Assembly (NCBI RefSeq): GCF_020080835.1
Contig: NC_058162.1
Coordinates: 13,503,818-13,567,817 of the forward strand
Direction of reading: 5' to 3'
Length of the DNA stretch: 64,000 nt
Source of the DNA: Cotesia glomerata
Lineage: Eukaryota > Arthropoda > Insecta > Hymenoptera > Braconidae
The stretch's first letter is position 1. The number at the start of each line of letters is the position of its first letter. Below are positions 49,561 to 60,892 of the stretch, in pieces. Both the position numbers and the translations under genes were made by a program. The notes under the pieces are model-generated. The model ran no database searches. It was not told the DNA's origin and saw nothing but the letters and a program-made list of their open reading frames with translations.

Positions 49561-50192
49561 ACAAGGCCCAGTAGCGATTAACTCGCTCCTGGGGGACACC
49601 CAAATTCAAGAGACGCACCTGTCCACCGCTAGTTCCCGCAAAAATCGAACCGCCAATAGAAAATCAGCCTCTCGATCACGCCATGAATCGACCGCTTTAT
49701 TGGCTGATCGCTCCCGCTAGACATGCGCAATAGCCTTCTTCCCCAACTCAACGGGGAAGAAGACGGACTATTGTTATTTCTTTCGCTTCTACGCTTTCGC
49801 TGCATCAAGTCGCCATTAGTATTTCTTTACTTTCGCTTTTTGTTAATAAACCGCATTTCGCTAATTTTATAATTTAAACTGCTTAAATTAACCGCTAATA
49901 ATTCGCTTTATTTTGTTATAGGTAATTTGTGTTAACAGTGCATTTATTTCACCGCTTTTTCAGTGCCGGCAAGGTGTTCAACCACGTGTCAACCGGCTTC
50001 GCTTTGAAAACCACGCTGTAATTTACAAATCCGCTTTTATCTTAACAATCCGCTATTAACTATATTAAATATTGAGTGTATTTAATGTAAATAAATTCCT
50101 AGTGTTATTTTTTATAATAATTTACGCGTTTTAATTAAGATATCCAGACCTAAACCTGATCCCCGCTTTTCCGCTCTTTCTGTAATTATTCA
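49551..50192 (+). repeat. 3' LTR of BEL/Pao element 2
   Basis: This LTR is 642 bp and pairs with 44582-45223. I count 19 CGCT and one AGCG in it, against about 2.5 expected of each for uniform base use. It is followed by the target duplication AAATT. Confidence 0.93.
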
Positions 50193-50911
50193 AAATTCTT
50201 GATAAAATTTTGCGATTGAAATTTTTGATAAAATTTTGCGATTGAAAAAATTATTTCCTTTTAATTTTTGAATAAATTTGGTGAGTTGAATTAATTATTT
50301 GTTTTGAAAATTTTTGAATAAATTTAGCAAGTTGAATTAATTATGTGTTTTGAAAATTTTTGAATAAATTTGGCGAGTTGAATTAATTATTTGTTTTGAA
50401 AATTTTTGAATAAATTTGGCGAGTTGAATTAATTAATATTTTTTTTTGAAAGAAAAGACTTTGTAATTTTTTTTGGTTATTCGAATACTTTTTTTTTGAA
50501 ATTTGTTTTATTTTGAAATTTTGAATCATTGCGTTAGCACTAGTTTTGCGTTAGAATTATTTTTGCGTTAAAATAATTTTTGTTATTAATGCGACATTGC
50601 CGACAGAATATATTTGTTGTTGAATAAACCGTTGCTGGATTAGAAGTGCACGTCTCAATTATTTTGCTTAATTGTTGTTGCTCTGATTAACCGATCCCAT
50701 CGTCCAATTTCGATTTCTTTGTCCGTCGATTGCCGTTATTCGATTTTTAAATCTCTTCAACACCGACGCGCCGCCCAACGAAGATCAACAGCGAGATCGA
50801 CCCGTGGAACATTGAGTTCCTGGCGCCCAATCAAATCTACAAACCAGGTAGGCCAATTAATTTTTGTTGACCTGATCCGGTCCTGTCGACGCCAGTGCCG
50901 GAAAAGGCATC

Positions 50912-50914
<3 letters not shown>

Positions 50915-50977
<63 letters not shown>
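50915..50977. repeat. (TA)n microsatellite, right half
   Basis: About 31 TA units immediately after the ATCACA end of the putative solo LTR. Confidence 0.9.
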
Positions 50978-50980
<3 letters not shown>

Positions 50981-51003
50981 ATATTATTTTTTACTCTAGA
51001 TAC

Positions 51004-53345
51004 GATTAACAATGACTCTGACTCAGTATCTAAGACTTTAGATGTTAGCTCTAACTTTTATGAATTATCAGATAAATCGTTTGAAACTATTGACCCTGCA
51101 AATATTTCACACCTTATTGAGAATGGTGGCTTAGATAATTTTATCAGTCATCTGGATTTTGTCGAAATTGGACAAAAAGTAACTGTTGACTCAGAAAATA
51201 TACAAGAATCAAATAGTCTAGGATTTGATATTTAGCAAGAACTACCTAACGACACAACTAGTATACAGCTAGAAAACATTGACAATGTAGATGAATTGGA
51301 GTACCAACGTACGACTGATGCTAACGAAAATGGACTTGAAAGTGCTTCTAATGATAACATGCAGAAAAGTTCACAAATTGAGTCTAGAAAGATTCTTAAA
51401 GTATTATTAGTATATACGATCTTAACTTAATTGAATAATAAAAATTTTCTAGTACTTAAAGTAATCTTAACAATAATAGAACCAATAACAATTTTCAAAT
51501 TAATGCATTAGTAAAAATATTTAACTGATATTATTTTTCTCTTATAGGTTTTGATGCTGAAACTAAACATTCTGATTCATCGTATGAGCCAGCAGAGTCA
51601 GAAGGGTCGATTGAAAACGAGGAATATTTAGTAGACAATGTAACTGAAGGTGAAAACTCTAATAGTGAAAATACTGGATCAGGAAATGTTGAAGAATGTA
51701 ACAATGTTTCTCAAAATACTTCCACTTCGACTTTAAACTGCTCTTCTAACGTTAATGGACATGCTGGCTGGGATGATAGTAATGTTGAAGCTGAATTAAC
51801 TATTAAAAAAGGAAATTTGAAAAAAAATACGTGTTGTTTTTGTGAGAAAGAATACTTCAAAATTGCACGTCGTTTGGAAATGGTTCATGAAACAGAACGA
51901 GAAGTACAAGATATTATGAAATTAGAAAAGAAGAGTGCAGGCAGAATGGATCAAATAGCTTTATTGAGAAAGAGAGGAAATCATATGTTCAATATGAATC
52001 AACGTAGAAAAGCAGATGGTACGCCTGGGTTACTTAAAGTAGCGCGATGTCCGAATAAAACTTCAAATAGAGGAGGCGGTTACTATGCTGTATGCAGTAA
52101 ATGTGAAGGTTGGTACACTAAGAATAATATCCGCCATCACTTTCGTGATTGCCAAAATGGCGCTAAAAGCAGTAAAGGTATCTTAGCTAGAGCCCGACGC
52201 ATCCAGGGACAAATCCATGAACGAGCATCCGATGCTATGCGTCATAAGATTACCCTTTACGTGAAACTTACTGAAAATGTAAAACTAATACGGTATGATC
52301 TTATGATAATTTTATTTGGCAATGAAGAATGTACTAAATACAAAAAGCGCAACCTTGCTCAAATGATTCGTGGAAAACTGAGCTTATTAACTTGTTTCCT
52401 TGTAGTTATGAAAGATGTAGATTCATCTGTAAGTGATTTCGCCTCAATATACACTCCAGAACGTTATTGAAGCAATAAATAAATTTGCTGGACTAGATGA
52501 AGAAACTGGTTTCTACAAAGAGCCTTCGAGAGCATCTGAAATCACTACCAATATTAGTAAGATCGATCAAATATTCATCAAAGAGTGTATCATTAACAAG
52601 GATCGAGTTAAAAAAAAAGATGTGGAAAAATTTTTATCATTATGCAAGCAAGGATTTGCTAATATAATCAACCGAACTGTTAATGAGACTCACATAACAC
52701 AACAGCGTAATAAAGTAGTAGAGCTTCCTAATACAACCGATATTCAACGTTTCTCTAGGTTTTTAAATTAAAGAATCGATTATAACATCGAACTTTTGAA
52801 AAAATCATTTTCAATCAGAGCCTGGCGTGATCTCGCTGAAGCTACGCTCTTCAGTTACAACTTTCTAACCGGAAAAGAGCTAGAGAAATGGAACGGTTGG
52901 AGTTAAATGACTACAATCAGATTAAATTTATTAAGGATCGAGATTAAGGCTATAAATCGTTGCCCAAAAAAGAAAAAGAAAGAGGGAAAGAATTCGGCCA
53001 TACTGTAATTAAAGGAAACTTGTATAAAAGTGTACCTTTGTGATTGAGTATTAAAGTTCGTGATGGGATTGACTTTGTTAGAAAATATCGAAAAAATGCA
53101 CGCGTGTCTCCAAGAAATCCGCATGTTTTTAGAATCGCTAGATATTACAAAGTATTAATAGTAAATTATCAGACCTGTGTGGTGTTAATAATCCTAAATT
53201 GCTTCGTGGTACATTTTCGCGTAAACAAATTGCGACCAAATGCACTGAAATGCAACTTGATTCTACCCAAACTTCAAAAGTAGCAGACTACCTTGGACAT
53301 GACATTACTATCCATAAGAAAGACCATTCGGCAGCCGAAATGAAA
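51004..53345 (+). pseudogene. Decayed zinc-finger / tyrosine-recombinase-like gene
   Basis: Exon-like blocks follow splice-acceptor-like sites (TTTACTCTAG before 51000 and TCTCTTATAG before 51549). The first block is acidic, Asp/Asn/Ser-rich, with a stop near 51232. The second (51549-52470) contains CCFCEKEYFKIARRLEMVH and CSKCEGWYTKNNIRHHFRDC, two C2H2-like fingers. A frameshift near 52468 and a stop at 52769 follow. Further blocks run to 53345, ending with LLRGTFSRKQIATKC and VADYLGHDITIHKKDH, the Arg...Gly-His...His arrangement of a tyrosine recombinase C-terminus. I recognise this as a multi-copy insect family, possibly Crypton-derived, but give no gene name. Frameshifts and stops make it a pseudogene. 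Confidence 0.6.
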
Positions 53346-53516
53346 GTAGATTTCATTTTATGACATATCGATCAAAATAACAATTGAATTTTAACGTTTG
53401 ATTTTTATTGTAATCATTACAATGATAGCGTTCTAATGAAAAAAATTAAATTAAAAATTTCATAATTATCATAGCGGAATAAGACATAATTTAGGGACTA
53501 CAGAAGTAATATAATA

Positions 53517-53850
53517 CTTAAATTGAAGCTTATTTGAAGAGCTTTCAAATGCATCTTACAGAGATTCAATAAGTTATCCAATTCAAAAGTTAATCGAGTA
53601 AGAATGTGAAAAAATATAAATTTTTATGATTTTGAAAATTTTGAAATCATGGCATTTCTGAATAATTTTGAGACTACAGATATGATATGGTAATCGAATT
53701 GAAGATTATTTAATGAGCTGTTAGATGCAATTTACAGAGATTCAATAAGTTATCTCACTCAAAAGTTATTCGAGCTAAAAAGTGATGAAATATGAATTTT
53801 TATGATTTTAAAACTTTTTAAATCCTACCATTTCTAAAATACTTGACCGA
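53517..53850 (+). repeat. Tandem duplication, two diverged units of about 177 bp
   Basis: GAGATTCAATAAGTTATC occurs near 53562 and 53739 in comparable contexts, each followed by TCAAAAGTTA and TTTTTATGATTTT. No coding sequence. Confidence 0.7.
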
Positions 53851-53892
53851 TTAAGCTCATCTTCGAATTTGACTTCGGTATCTATCTGAAGA

Positions 53893-54086
53893 GAAAATAC
53901 GTTGAATTTGGTAAAGACCCGTTGTAAATTGGCGACGCTATCGTCGTGACAAGCCGCGTTATATCGTATATATTATATATATATATATATATTATATATA
54001 TATATAATATATACGATTTAACGCGGCTTGTCACGACGATAGCGTTGCCAATTTACAACGGATCTTTACCAAATTCAACGTACTTA
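53893..54086. repeat. Long near-perfect palindrome with a TA-rich centre
   Basis: The left arm (from ACGTTGAATTTGGTAAAGA, about 53893) is mirrored by the right arm ending near 54082 (TCTTTACCAAATTCAACGTA). Inner parts are GCTATCGTCGTGACAAGCCG and its complement CGGCTTGTCACGACGATAGC. The centre is TATATATTA-type sequence at about 53970-54012. Arms are about 80-95 bp with very few mismatches. No gene is inside. It could be a small hairpin-type non-autonomous element or a palindromic rearrangement. Confidence 0.85.
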
Positions 54087-55412
54087 TATGTACATTAGGG
54101 TGTTTCAAAAAAAAAAAAAAAAATTTTTTTTTTAATGCTGTTGAAAAGTTGAAAGTACATTTAGAAACAAAAATTTTTGCGCCTAATAGAGCCCGTAATA
54201 TTAATATTAAGGTTTGCCTCAATTCATTTGTAATTTTTTTATTTAAATAACACGAGAAAACTTTTTTTTAATTTTTGAATTTTAATTACTTCGGAATGGC
54301 TTGCTTACGCAATATTCCAGAGAGAGATCTTATAGGAAATTTCACGCTCTACAAAAAACTTCAAAGGTCAAAGTTCCTCAGATCAACTGTTTCAAAGATA
54401 TTTGCAATCAAAAATAACACCAATCAAAAATTTCAAATATTTTCCAATAAAATTGCAAAAAAAATCATACTTTATATTGATATTGTCTTTTTTTGTAAAA
54501 TCAATTGAATTCTGTTAATTTGAGATTTTAATTTTTTTTTGCTTATTTTCTCCATACGTAACTCACAAAAAGTACAAATACATAAATATAAAGGTTAAAA
54601 TTATTAAACAAATGATTATTGGGTCTCTTTTAAAACAAATTTATTTCATTTTCTACCAATTACTACACTGTTAAAAATTTCTTTGGCAATTTTACAAGAA
54701 ATGTGTTGGAATTATATGCTCAAAGCAGTTTTGTAATCTAAGAAATCAAGCTTTCTAATTTTACAAATCTTTTTTTATTGTTTCTGTTTTAGAAAATTAA
54801 AAAACGTAAATACTAATTTCAATAACGAACATTATAATTTTACAAATCATTTTTCATTGTTTCTTCTGTTTTAGAAAATTCAAAAACGTAAGTACTAATT
54901 TCAATGACGAACATTGTAATTTTACAAATAAGCTTAATTAAAAATAGTTTGTAAAATTAAAATATTTAATTTGCAAAATACAAAACTTATCAAAAGCAAT
55001 GTGTCTTGTAAAATTACAATACACATAATATTTATACAATACATACCATTTTCTGAAAGTTTTGCAGAATACATATTAGACATTTGAATTTTACAAACAA
55101 CTATCAGTCGAGTTTATTGGTAATATTACAATGTTTGTTATGTAAAATTTATAAACTCCTTTTTATTATGTATGTAGTAACATTTATACCTATTTTTTGT
55201 AATTTTTCAAAACCAGCCAAATAAATATATTTTGTGAAGTTACTAAACTAGGTAATAAAATAACAAAATTACTTAGTTAATCCATTTTTAATGCATCTTT
55301 GAAAATTACGACTTTTTTTTTGGAAATTGCAGAAAAATCAGAAAATATCCAATCTAGTTATTTAAATTTAATATATAACAGCTTAAGAAAACGGTCTTTG
55401 CCTGGTTGATTC
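54087..55412. other. AT-rich intergenic stretch with a short tandem duplication
   Basis: No gene is supported. An approximately 83-bp tandem pair (CTAATTTTACAAATC ... GACGAACATT) lies at about 54756-54930. Words such as AATTTTACAAA recur to about 55140. Confidence 0.5.
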
Positions 55413-55415
55413 TAA

Positions 55416-55662
55416 CAAGGGGAGGATACGACCTTGGGAAAACGGATTTGAATAATCTTTGACGCAGTGATAGTACACCATGTGGGTATACTACCTCTGA
55501 AATACTAAAGTGCAATACTCAAAAATGGCTGAGAAAAACGCACTCAAAGTTTACTCAGCACTATAATATATTAATAGGTAAATAATTAATACATTAAATT
55601 ATTCTTTAATAAAATTTTTTTTTTATTTTCAACTTCATTTCTATAAATTATCTACAGTGTAT
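55416..55662 (+). repeat. Left TIR of the pogo-like element
   Basis: It pairs with 57855-58102. Shared landmarks are ACTACCTCTGAAATACTAAA (about 55490) and GAGAAAAACGCACTCAAAGT (about 55532). Confidence 0.88.
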
Positions 55663-55994
55663 ATCATGAGATATTTGTAATTCATGAATAATTCTTATAA
55701 CTCTCATATTCATTATAAGTTTAACTGAAAAATATATACCTGCGCCAGACAATAAGAAGGGTCGAATATGGTATGAGGGTACAATAATTCTTGTCCTCGA
55801 GTTATTGTAAACTGTAGATCGATTCGAGCTCTGTTGGCCCACCGGAAGAATAGTCATGTTGTTGTCCTTGAACCTATGTTAGTCCCACCACTTTTTCAGA
55901 AGCTTGACTATAGCAGTTAGTTTCTGAATTTCGACACGAACAGACGTATTTGTGCAGTGAAATTTACTTTAAAAATTGTTTTATAATTTATAAA

Positions 55995-57776
55995 ATGTCA
56001 TCAAGCGAAGCCATTTCTTCTCATGGAGATGAAAACACTCCTGATACATCCTTACATAGTGATTTATCGAAGCAACGGCTAAAAGATGGAGTAGTGTATT
56101 ACGAAGGTTTACTTCTTGAAAGTAATTTGATTGCAAAAACATCTTCTGACACTCTATCTGAAGATGCTATGTTGATTGGTAGAGAATTATATGATAATAC
56201 GTTAGATATGTTAAATAAAAAGAAGTTCGTAAGCGATCAAGAATTGATTCATGCTCAAGAAGAATGCCCAGACGGAAATTTTGAAGCAGTAGAAGATAAT
56301 TCAGTTGATGACTATGTTCCAGATGAAAAAAAAAAAAACAAAAAATGATGGATTATATTTCTCTGGAATATAAAATTAAAGTTTTAAACATAGCAAAAGC
56401 TCACCCTTCATGGAAACTAGAGACATTACAAAAAAATGGATGTAGTCATCTGAAGAGAATGGATCATTTGAAAGTATGGGAAAAAGATGTTGAACATGGT
56501 GGAACTAAATTTGATAAATATTATGTGATTGATTCTTGGACGTATGACCGCTTCGTCGAGGCAAGACAAAATTATCAACAAGTAACTACACGAAATTTAC
56601 AGCAATGGGCTTTAGCTGCAGCCAGCTAGTTTCCTAATCTTCAATTTACAGCGTCCGACCCATGGGTAAAAAAATTTAAACAAAGACACAACATTCGTCA
56701 ACGCAAAATTACAAAATTTGTAACAGACAAGGAAGTTCACACCATGCCAGAAATTATCGCCTCTGCAGAAATGTTTCGCATTCAAACAAAACAATTGATA
56801 TCTAACTTCGATAGTGACTTCGTTATTAATACAGTTCAAACAGGTATATAAATTTTCTAACGGTAAACTAATTATTTTTTATTCCATTATTAAATTTAAT
56901 CGAAGTTAATCGTTAGATTTTTTAAAATTCATATTTTCAGGATGTCAATACCAATCAATGTTTAATAGGATACTGACGGAAAAAGGAAGCAAAACAGTGT
57001 TTGCAAAAGTACAAGACATGACCAAGGTGTCACACTCATATACTGCACAATATAGCATAACATTATCTGGAAAATTACTACCACATGTTTTTATTTGTTT
57101 GCAAGAGCCTACAGGTGATTTTGGGCCAAGAATAAAGAAAAACGTAGAAGAATATTTAAAAAAATACAAAAATGTTATTGTCACATCATCAAAATCAGGA
57201 AAACTGACAACTACTCTCTATAAAAATTTTCTAGAGAAATGTTTCATGCCATATGTTCAAAAAAATAAATTTCTTTTAATTATTGACTCGTGGACAGGAC
57301 AAGTGAAGCCAGAATTATATGATAAAATATTTCAGGATGATAAAAAAATGCCTACATGCACATTTAAAGTTATACCTCCAAAATGTACTCCGTTAGTTCA
57401 ACCATGTAATGTCTATTTCTATAGACAAGTGAAAAATTTTATCAAACGATTGCAAAGTACCGCTGAACTTCTAGACAAGAATTATGAAATTCATTCCCGA
57501 GAGGATTGCATAAAAATTCATTCGATTATTCATCACCAATTGTCAGCGCCAATATTTCGAGACATGATGGAATATGCCTGGTTCGCCAGCGGGCTTTGTG
57601 ACACAAGAAATTTTTTTACTAAAGTCAATGATGGGTGTTTCTCATTAGACCGTTCAAAAATCCCGTGTCATTGTAAAAAAGCAGCATTTATTTGTTGTTC
57701 TTGGTGTAGAAAGACTTTTTGTTTTGAATGTTTTTATCATAAGTATCACTCAGGATCATGTAATAATATCTCATAA
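55995..57776 (+). pseudogene. pogo-like transposase (CENP-B HTH + DDE + C-terminal Cys cluster)
   Basis: The MSSSEAISSHGDE start at 55995 opens an acidic N-terminal region ending at an A run and stop (56346-56348). The frame then shifts to 56345-56629, which stops at TAG but stays open beyond it in the same frame to about 56845. This part includes FTASDPWVKKFKQRHNIRQR, a CENP-B-type helix-turn-helix as used by pogo transposases to bind TIRs. A GT...AG intron (about 56843-56940) precedes the catalytic exon (to 57776): KSGKLTTTLYKNF, LLIIDSWTGQ (second acidic residue) and PPKCTPLVQPCNVYFYRQVK, where the usual third Asp is Asn. The first Asp is not evident. The C-terminus CHCKKAAFICCSWCRKTFC...C may bind zinc. 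Confidence 0.8.
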
Positions 57777-57854
57777 TACGTAATTATAAAATATTGCTTT
57801 AATTAATTAAAAAAATGTATAATTTTCCATTTAATTTTCGACTTATTATTTGTT

Positions 57855-58102
57855 TGTACCACCGCAGATAATTTATAGAAATGAAGTTTAAAATTGAAAA
57901 ATTTTTTATTAAAGAATAATTTAATGGATCAATTATTTACCTATTAATATATTATAGTGCTGGGTAAACTTTGAGTGCGTTTTTCTCAGCCATTTTTGAG
58001 TATTACACTTTAGTATTTCAGAGGTAGTATACCCACATAGTGTACTACCACTACGTCAAAGATTATCAAAATCGGTTTCCCCAAGGTCGTATCCTCTCCT
58101 TG
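57855..58102 (-). repeat. Right TIR of the pogo-like element
   Basis: The inverted partner of 55416-55662. It ends GTCGTATCCTCTCCTTG at 58102, followed by TAA. Confidence 0.88.
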
Positions 58103-58329
58103 TAAGTAAAATTATTAATTCAAATTTTCCAGAAGAGTTTTTCTATCAATACAAGGAAGATTTTCTTATTATATTGATTAAGTTAAGCAAAATTTATTTT
58201 TATATAAATTAAACAATTTTTGTTTACATTTTTGATTTCAAAGAACAGTAAAGTATATAAAAGAACAGAATAGTATTCTCATGGATTAAGTACATGACAA
58301 AATTACTGAGTTTATAGAATAAATAATTG

Positions 58330-58633
58330 GTAATATGTTCCATAACACACAATTAAAGAAAAAAAAAACAAATAAAATTTTTTCTCTTAATAACATGAAA
58401 TATAATAGTTTTATTAGTATTGCATTCAAATTATTATCTATAAAGAGTTTGAACGATGAGAACTAGTACTTAAGAATAGTGTACTTTAAGCTTACATTAT
58501 AATTTTGAGCAATTATTGGAAGTAATATATGTTATAAAATCACTCAGATGACGGAATAAAATTTTTGATATAATGTTAAAAAAGCAAATAACATCCGAAA
58601 ATAACATAATGTTTCATAACACAAAATTAATAA

Positions 58634-58664
<31 letters not shown>

Positions 58665-58905
58665 AAATAAATCTTTGTCTCTTAATAACATACATTATAA
58701 TAGTTTTATTAGTATTGTATTAAACTTATTATCTATAAAGAGTTTGAACGATGAGAACTTGTACTTGAGAATAGTGTACTTTAAGCTTACATTATAATTT
58801 TTAGCAATTATTGGAAGTAATATATGTTATAAAATCACTCAGATGACGGAATAAAATTTTTGGAATGTTTAGAAAGCGAACAACATCCGAAAATAACATT
58901 ATAAG
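58330..58905 (+). repeat. Tandem duplication, two units of about 297 bp
   Basis: CTATAAAGAGTTTGAACGAT (about 58437 and 58732) and TATGTTATAAAATCACTCAG (about 58527 and 58822) recur with the same spacing, and both units contain CATCCGAAAATAACAT. The units are closely similar. The second overlaps the 3' end of the minus-strand gene at 58899. An A-rich stretch (about 58631-58655) lies at the unit junction. Confidence 0.85.
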
Positions 58906-60892
58906 TCGCTGGAGTCATGTTCTTTAAATACATCGATTTCTTGAACAAAACTGGTGTATTTGGGATGTTGAATTACTGCTTTTCGCTTTACACCTCGTTT
59001 GCTTCCTCGAGGAGGATTAATTTTGAAAAATAATCTGGAAAATTTTAATGGTAGTTAAAATTAAATAAAATATGGAGATTTTTTGATCGATATCGAAGTT
59101 AAAAAAAATAAAACGAGTAAAAAAATGTTGAATACCATAAAAAAAATAGTATTTTGTAATAACATTAAAAATATTTTTAGTTTTTTAGTATAGAAGAAAG
59201 TATAATTGTATTAAATTTAGGAAATGATATATTGATATTTAACATGAGTTTGTATATTATTTATGAACATTTATACGCACCGTTGGATTATTTCTAACGT
59301 TCCCTCAATCTCTGTTGGGTAGACAAATCCAAAAATGAAATACGTTAAAAATGTAATCAATATTTCATCCAAGAATGAATTGGCACCGATGATGATACTT
59401 TTCTCGATAACAACATTATATTTATTTGACGAATCGTTATGAATATCATTTCCTAAAAGCCATACATAAATTAATTACTTAATTTATACCACATTTCTTA
59501 CGACTAATCATAACTAAAAATATCTAATAATTAATACTGGATTCGGGACATCAACAAAATCTAATAATTTATCATCTTCTGTGTCTTCCTACAAAAAAAA
59601 AACGATGCAAATTTATTAAAAAGTTTTTATCAAGAACTGTGTGATATAATTAATAACTTACGTTTATTAATACAAACAGGAATTCGAGTTTTTCTCGAGA
59701 GCCAATATACTGGTTGATGAAATCAAACAGTATATTTTTATATGGACGCTTGTTCTTCAAGGTAATGCTATATTCCTTGGTTTTTTTCTGTTCATTAAAA
59801 ATGTGCCTCAATTCGTCGGGAATGTCTTTACCTTTATTTTTCTTCTTGAATTTCTCAACCGCAATTATTTCTTTTGTTCTTAAAAATAATACAATTGGTA
59901 CGTACAACTCATTTAAAGATTTTGTCCAGGTTTCTAAGCAATTTATTCCTAAAAGATGATCCGCGTGAGCAATAATAATTTTTTAATGCGTGAAGTACGG
60001 CCAATTGACAACAAATTTAGCTAAATCTTTTTCCTTGTTTATATACTCACGCTGCAAGCAATAACTTTCAGACACTAGTTGAATAACTTCTTCGACAGGT
60101 TTAGACGATTCGTAGTCATTTATTAATGCTAATCTTTTTTCTTCCTGAGATTCCCAACTTTCGTTTTGAGGTACTTCAGGTAAGTATGCTACACAGCCAT
60201 ACTTAGTTCTATTGTCATGATGACCTTGCTTGGCGTAGTTGATACAATCATGAATTTTTTGTCCAAGGCTCGCACTTTCTCCTTCTAGAGAAAAACCTCC
60301 AATTTTCACTGTAAACGAAGCTGAGTAATTGTTAACTATTCGATGACCCATTTTCTTTGCCGTTGTGAGGGTGGTGTCGTTGAGATCATTTGTCATGTAA
60401 TTTGCAACCACATGAATAAGAGTTTTCTTTTCATTGAAGTCTAGAAACTTTCCAGTACGGAGTGATTTTTGCACCGAAGATGACAATTTGCAATAAATAT
60501 TATCTAAATCAGAAGCTTGCTGTGATGATCTTGGCTCAGATGATGATGGGCTTGGCTCAGTAACCGTCTCAGATTGTTCTGTAATTTATGTAGTTAATAA
60601 ATATAAAGAAATTAAAGGTTTTCGATATGTAAATTATATAATTTTAACTATGGATTATCGCTAAAAAAATATATTTTTTAAGTTTTAAAATGTTTTGATA
60701 TTAATTAGACACATCAGTTAAATATACTGATACAAATTTAGTTTTTACCTTTAGACACTTGACTGTTTTTGTTGATAAATCGCCATTCCAATCAATCCCA
60801 TCAGGATCAAGAATTAGTACCAGTTGTTCTTTGCTCTTTGAAGCCAAATCTTGCAGTATTTCATCGTCATCTACTTCAGTGAAATCCTCCAT
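58899..60892 (-). pseudogene. Unidentified multi-exon gene with an in-frame stop (possibly transposon-associated)
   Basis: I infer the exons from open frames and GT/AG sites on the minus strand: 60892-60750 (MEDFTEVDDDEILQDLASKS), 60578-59662, 59588-59536, 59451-59282 and 59036-58899 (basic end, PPRGSKRGVKRKAVIQ ... SSDL, then stop). The large exon contains FNEKKTLIHVVANYMTND and, after an in-frame TAA at 59983-59985, continues in the same frame as HADHLLGINCLETWTKSLNE. That continuation shows a single nonsense lesion rather than two genes. The overall plan reminds me of a multi-copy, SAM-domain-associated family seen in many animals, but I cannot confirm it. No catalytic motif is recognised. 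Confidence 0.55.

Larger units (their letters stand above)
44577..50197 (+). mobile_element. BEL/Pao LTR retrotransposon 2 (defective), with target-site duplication
   Basis: The element is 44582-50192 (5611 bp) between AAATT duplications (44577-44581 and 50193-50197). LTRs are 642 bp (TGTTCGG...AATTATTCA) and differ at roughly 20 positions, making it older than element 1. It keeps a primer site and a purine tract. Gag is reduced to a single zinc-knuckle remnant and pol carries one stop plus several frameshifts. The whole element, LTRs included, is strikingly rich in CGCT on the plus strand and poor in AGCG; element 1 shows nothing like it. Confidence 0.93.
43194..50914 (+). mobile_element. 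Putative solo LTR (about 2.1 kb) in a TA repeat, split by BEL/Pao element 2
   Basis: The outer ends are TGTGATATCGG (43194) and GGCATCACA (ending 50914), giving TGTGAT/ATCACA inverted ends and TG...CA termini. Both sides abut TA microsatellite. Subtracting the BEL/Pao element leaves about 2105 bp without coding capacity, so a solo LTR left by LTR-LTR recombination is the simplest reading. Four imperfect copies of a TTTTTGAATAAATTTGGCGA-type unit occur at about 50265-50430. The partner family was not found in the window. Confidence 0.55.
55416..58102 (+). mobile_element. pogo/Tigger-like DNA transposon
   Basis: This 2687-bp element has TIRs of about 245 bp beginning CAAGGGGAGGATACGACCTT (left) and CAAGGAGAGGATACGACCTT (right, reverse-complemented). 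It is flanked by TAA on both sides (55413-55415 and 58103-58105); TA alone would be the classical Tc1/mariner/pogo duplication. The interior encodes one transposase gene with a CENP-B-like DNA-binding domain, one probable intron and a DDE-type region. Stops in the middle exon and an altered catalytic motif suggest inactivity. Confidence 0.85.
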
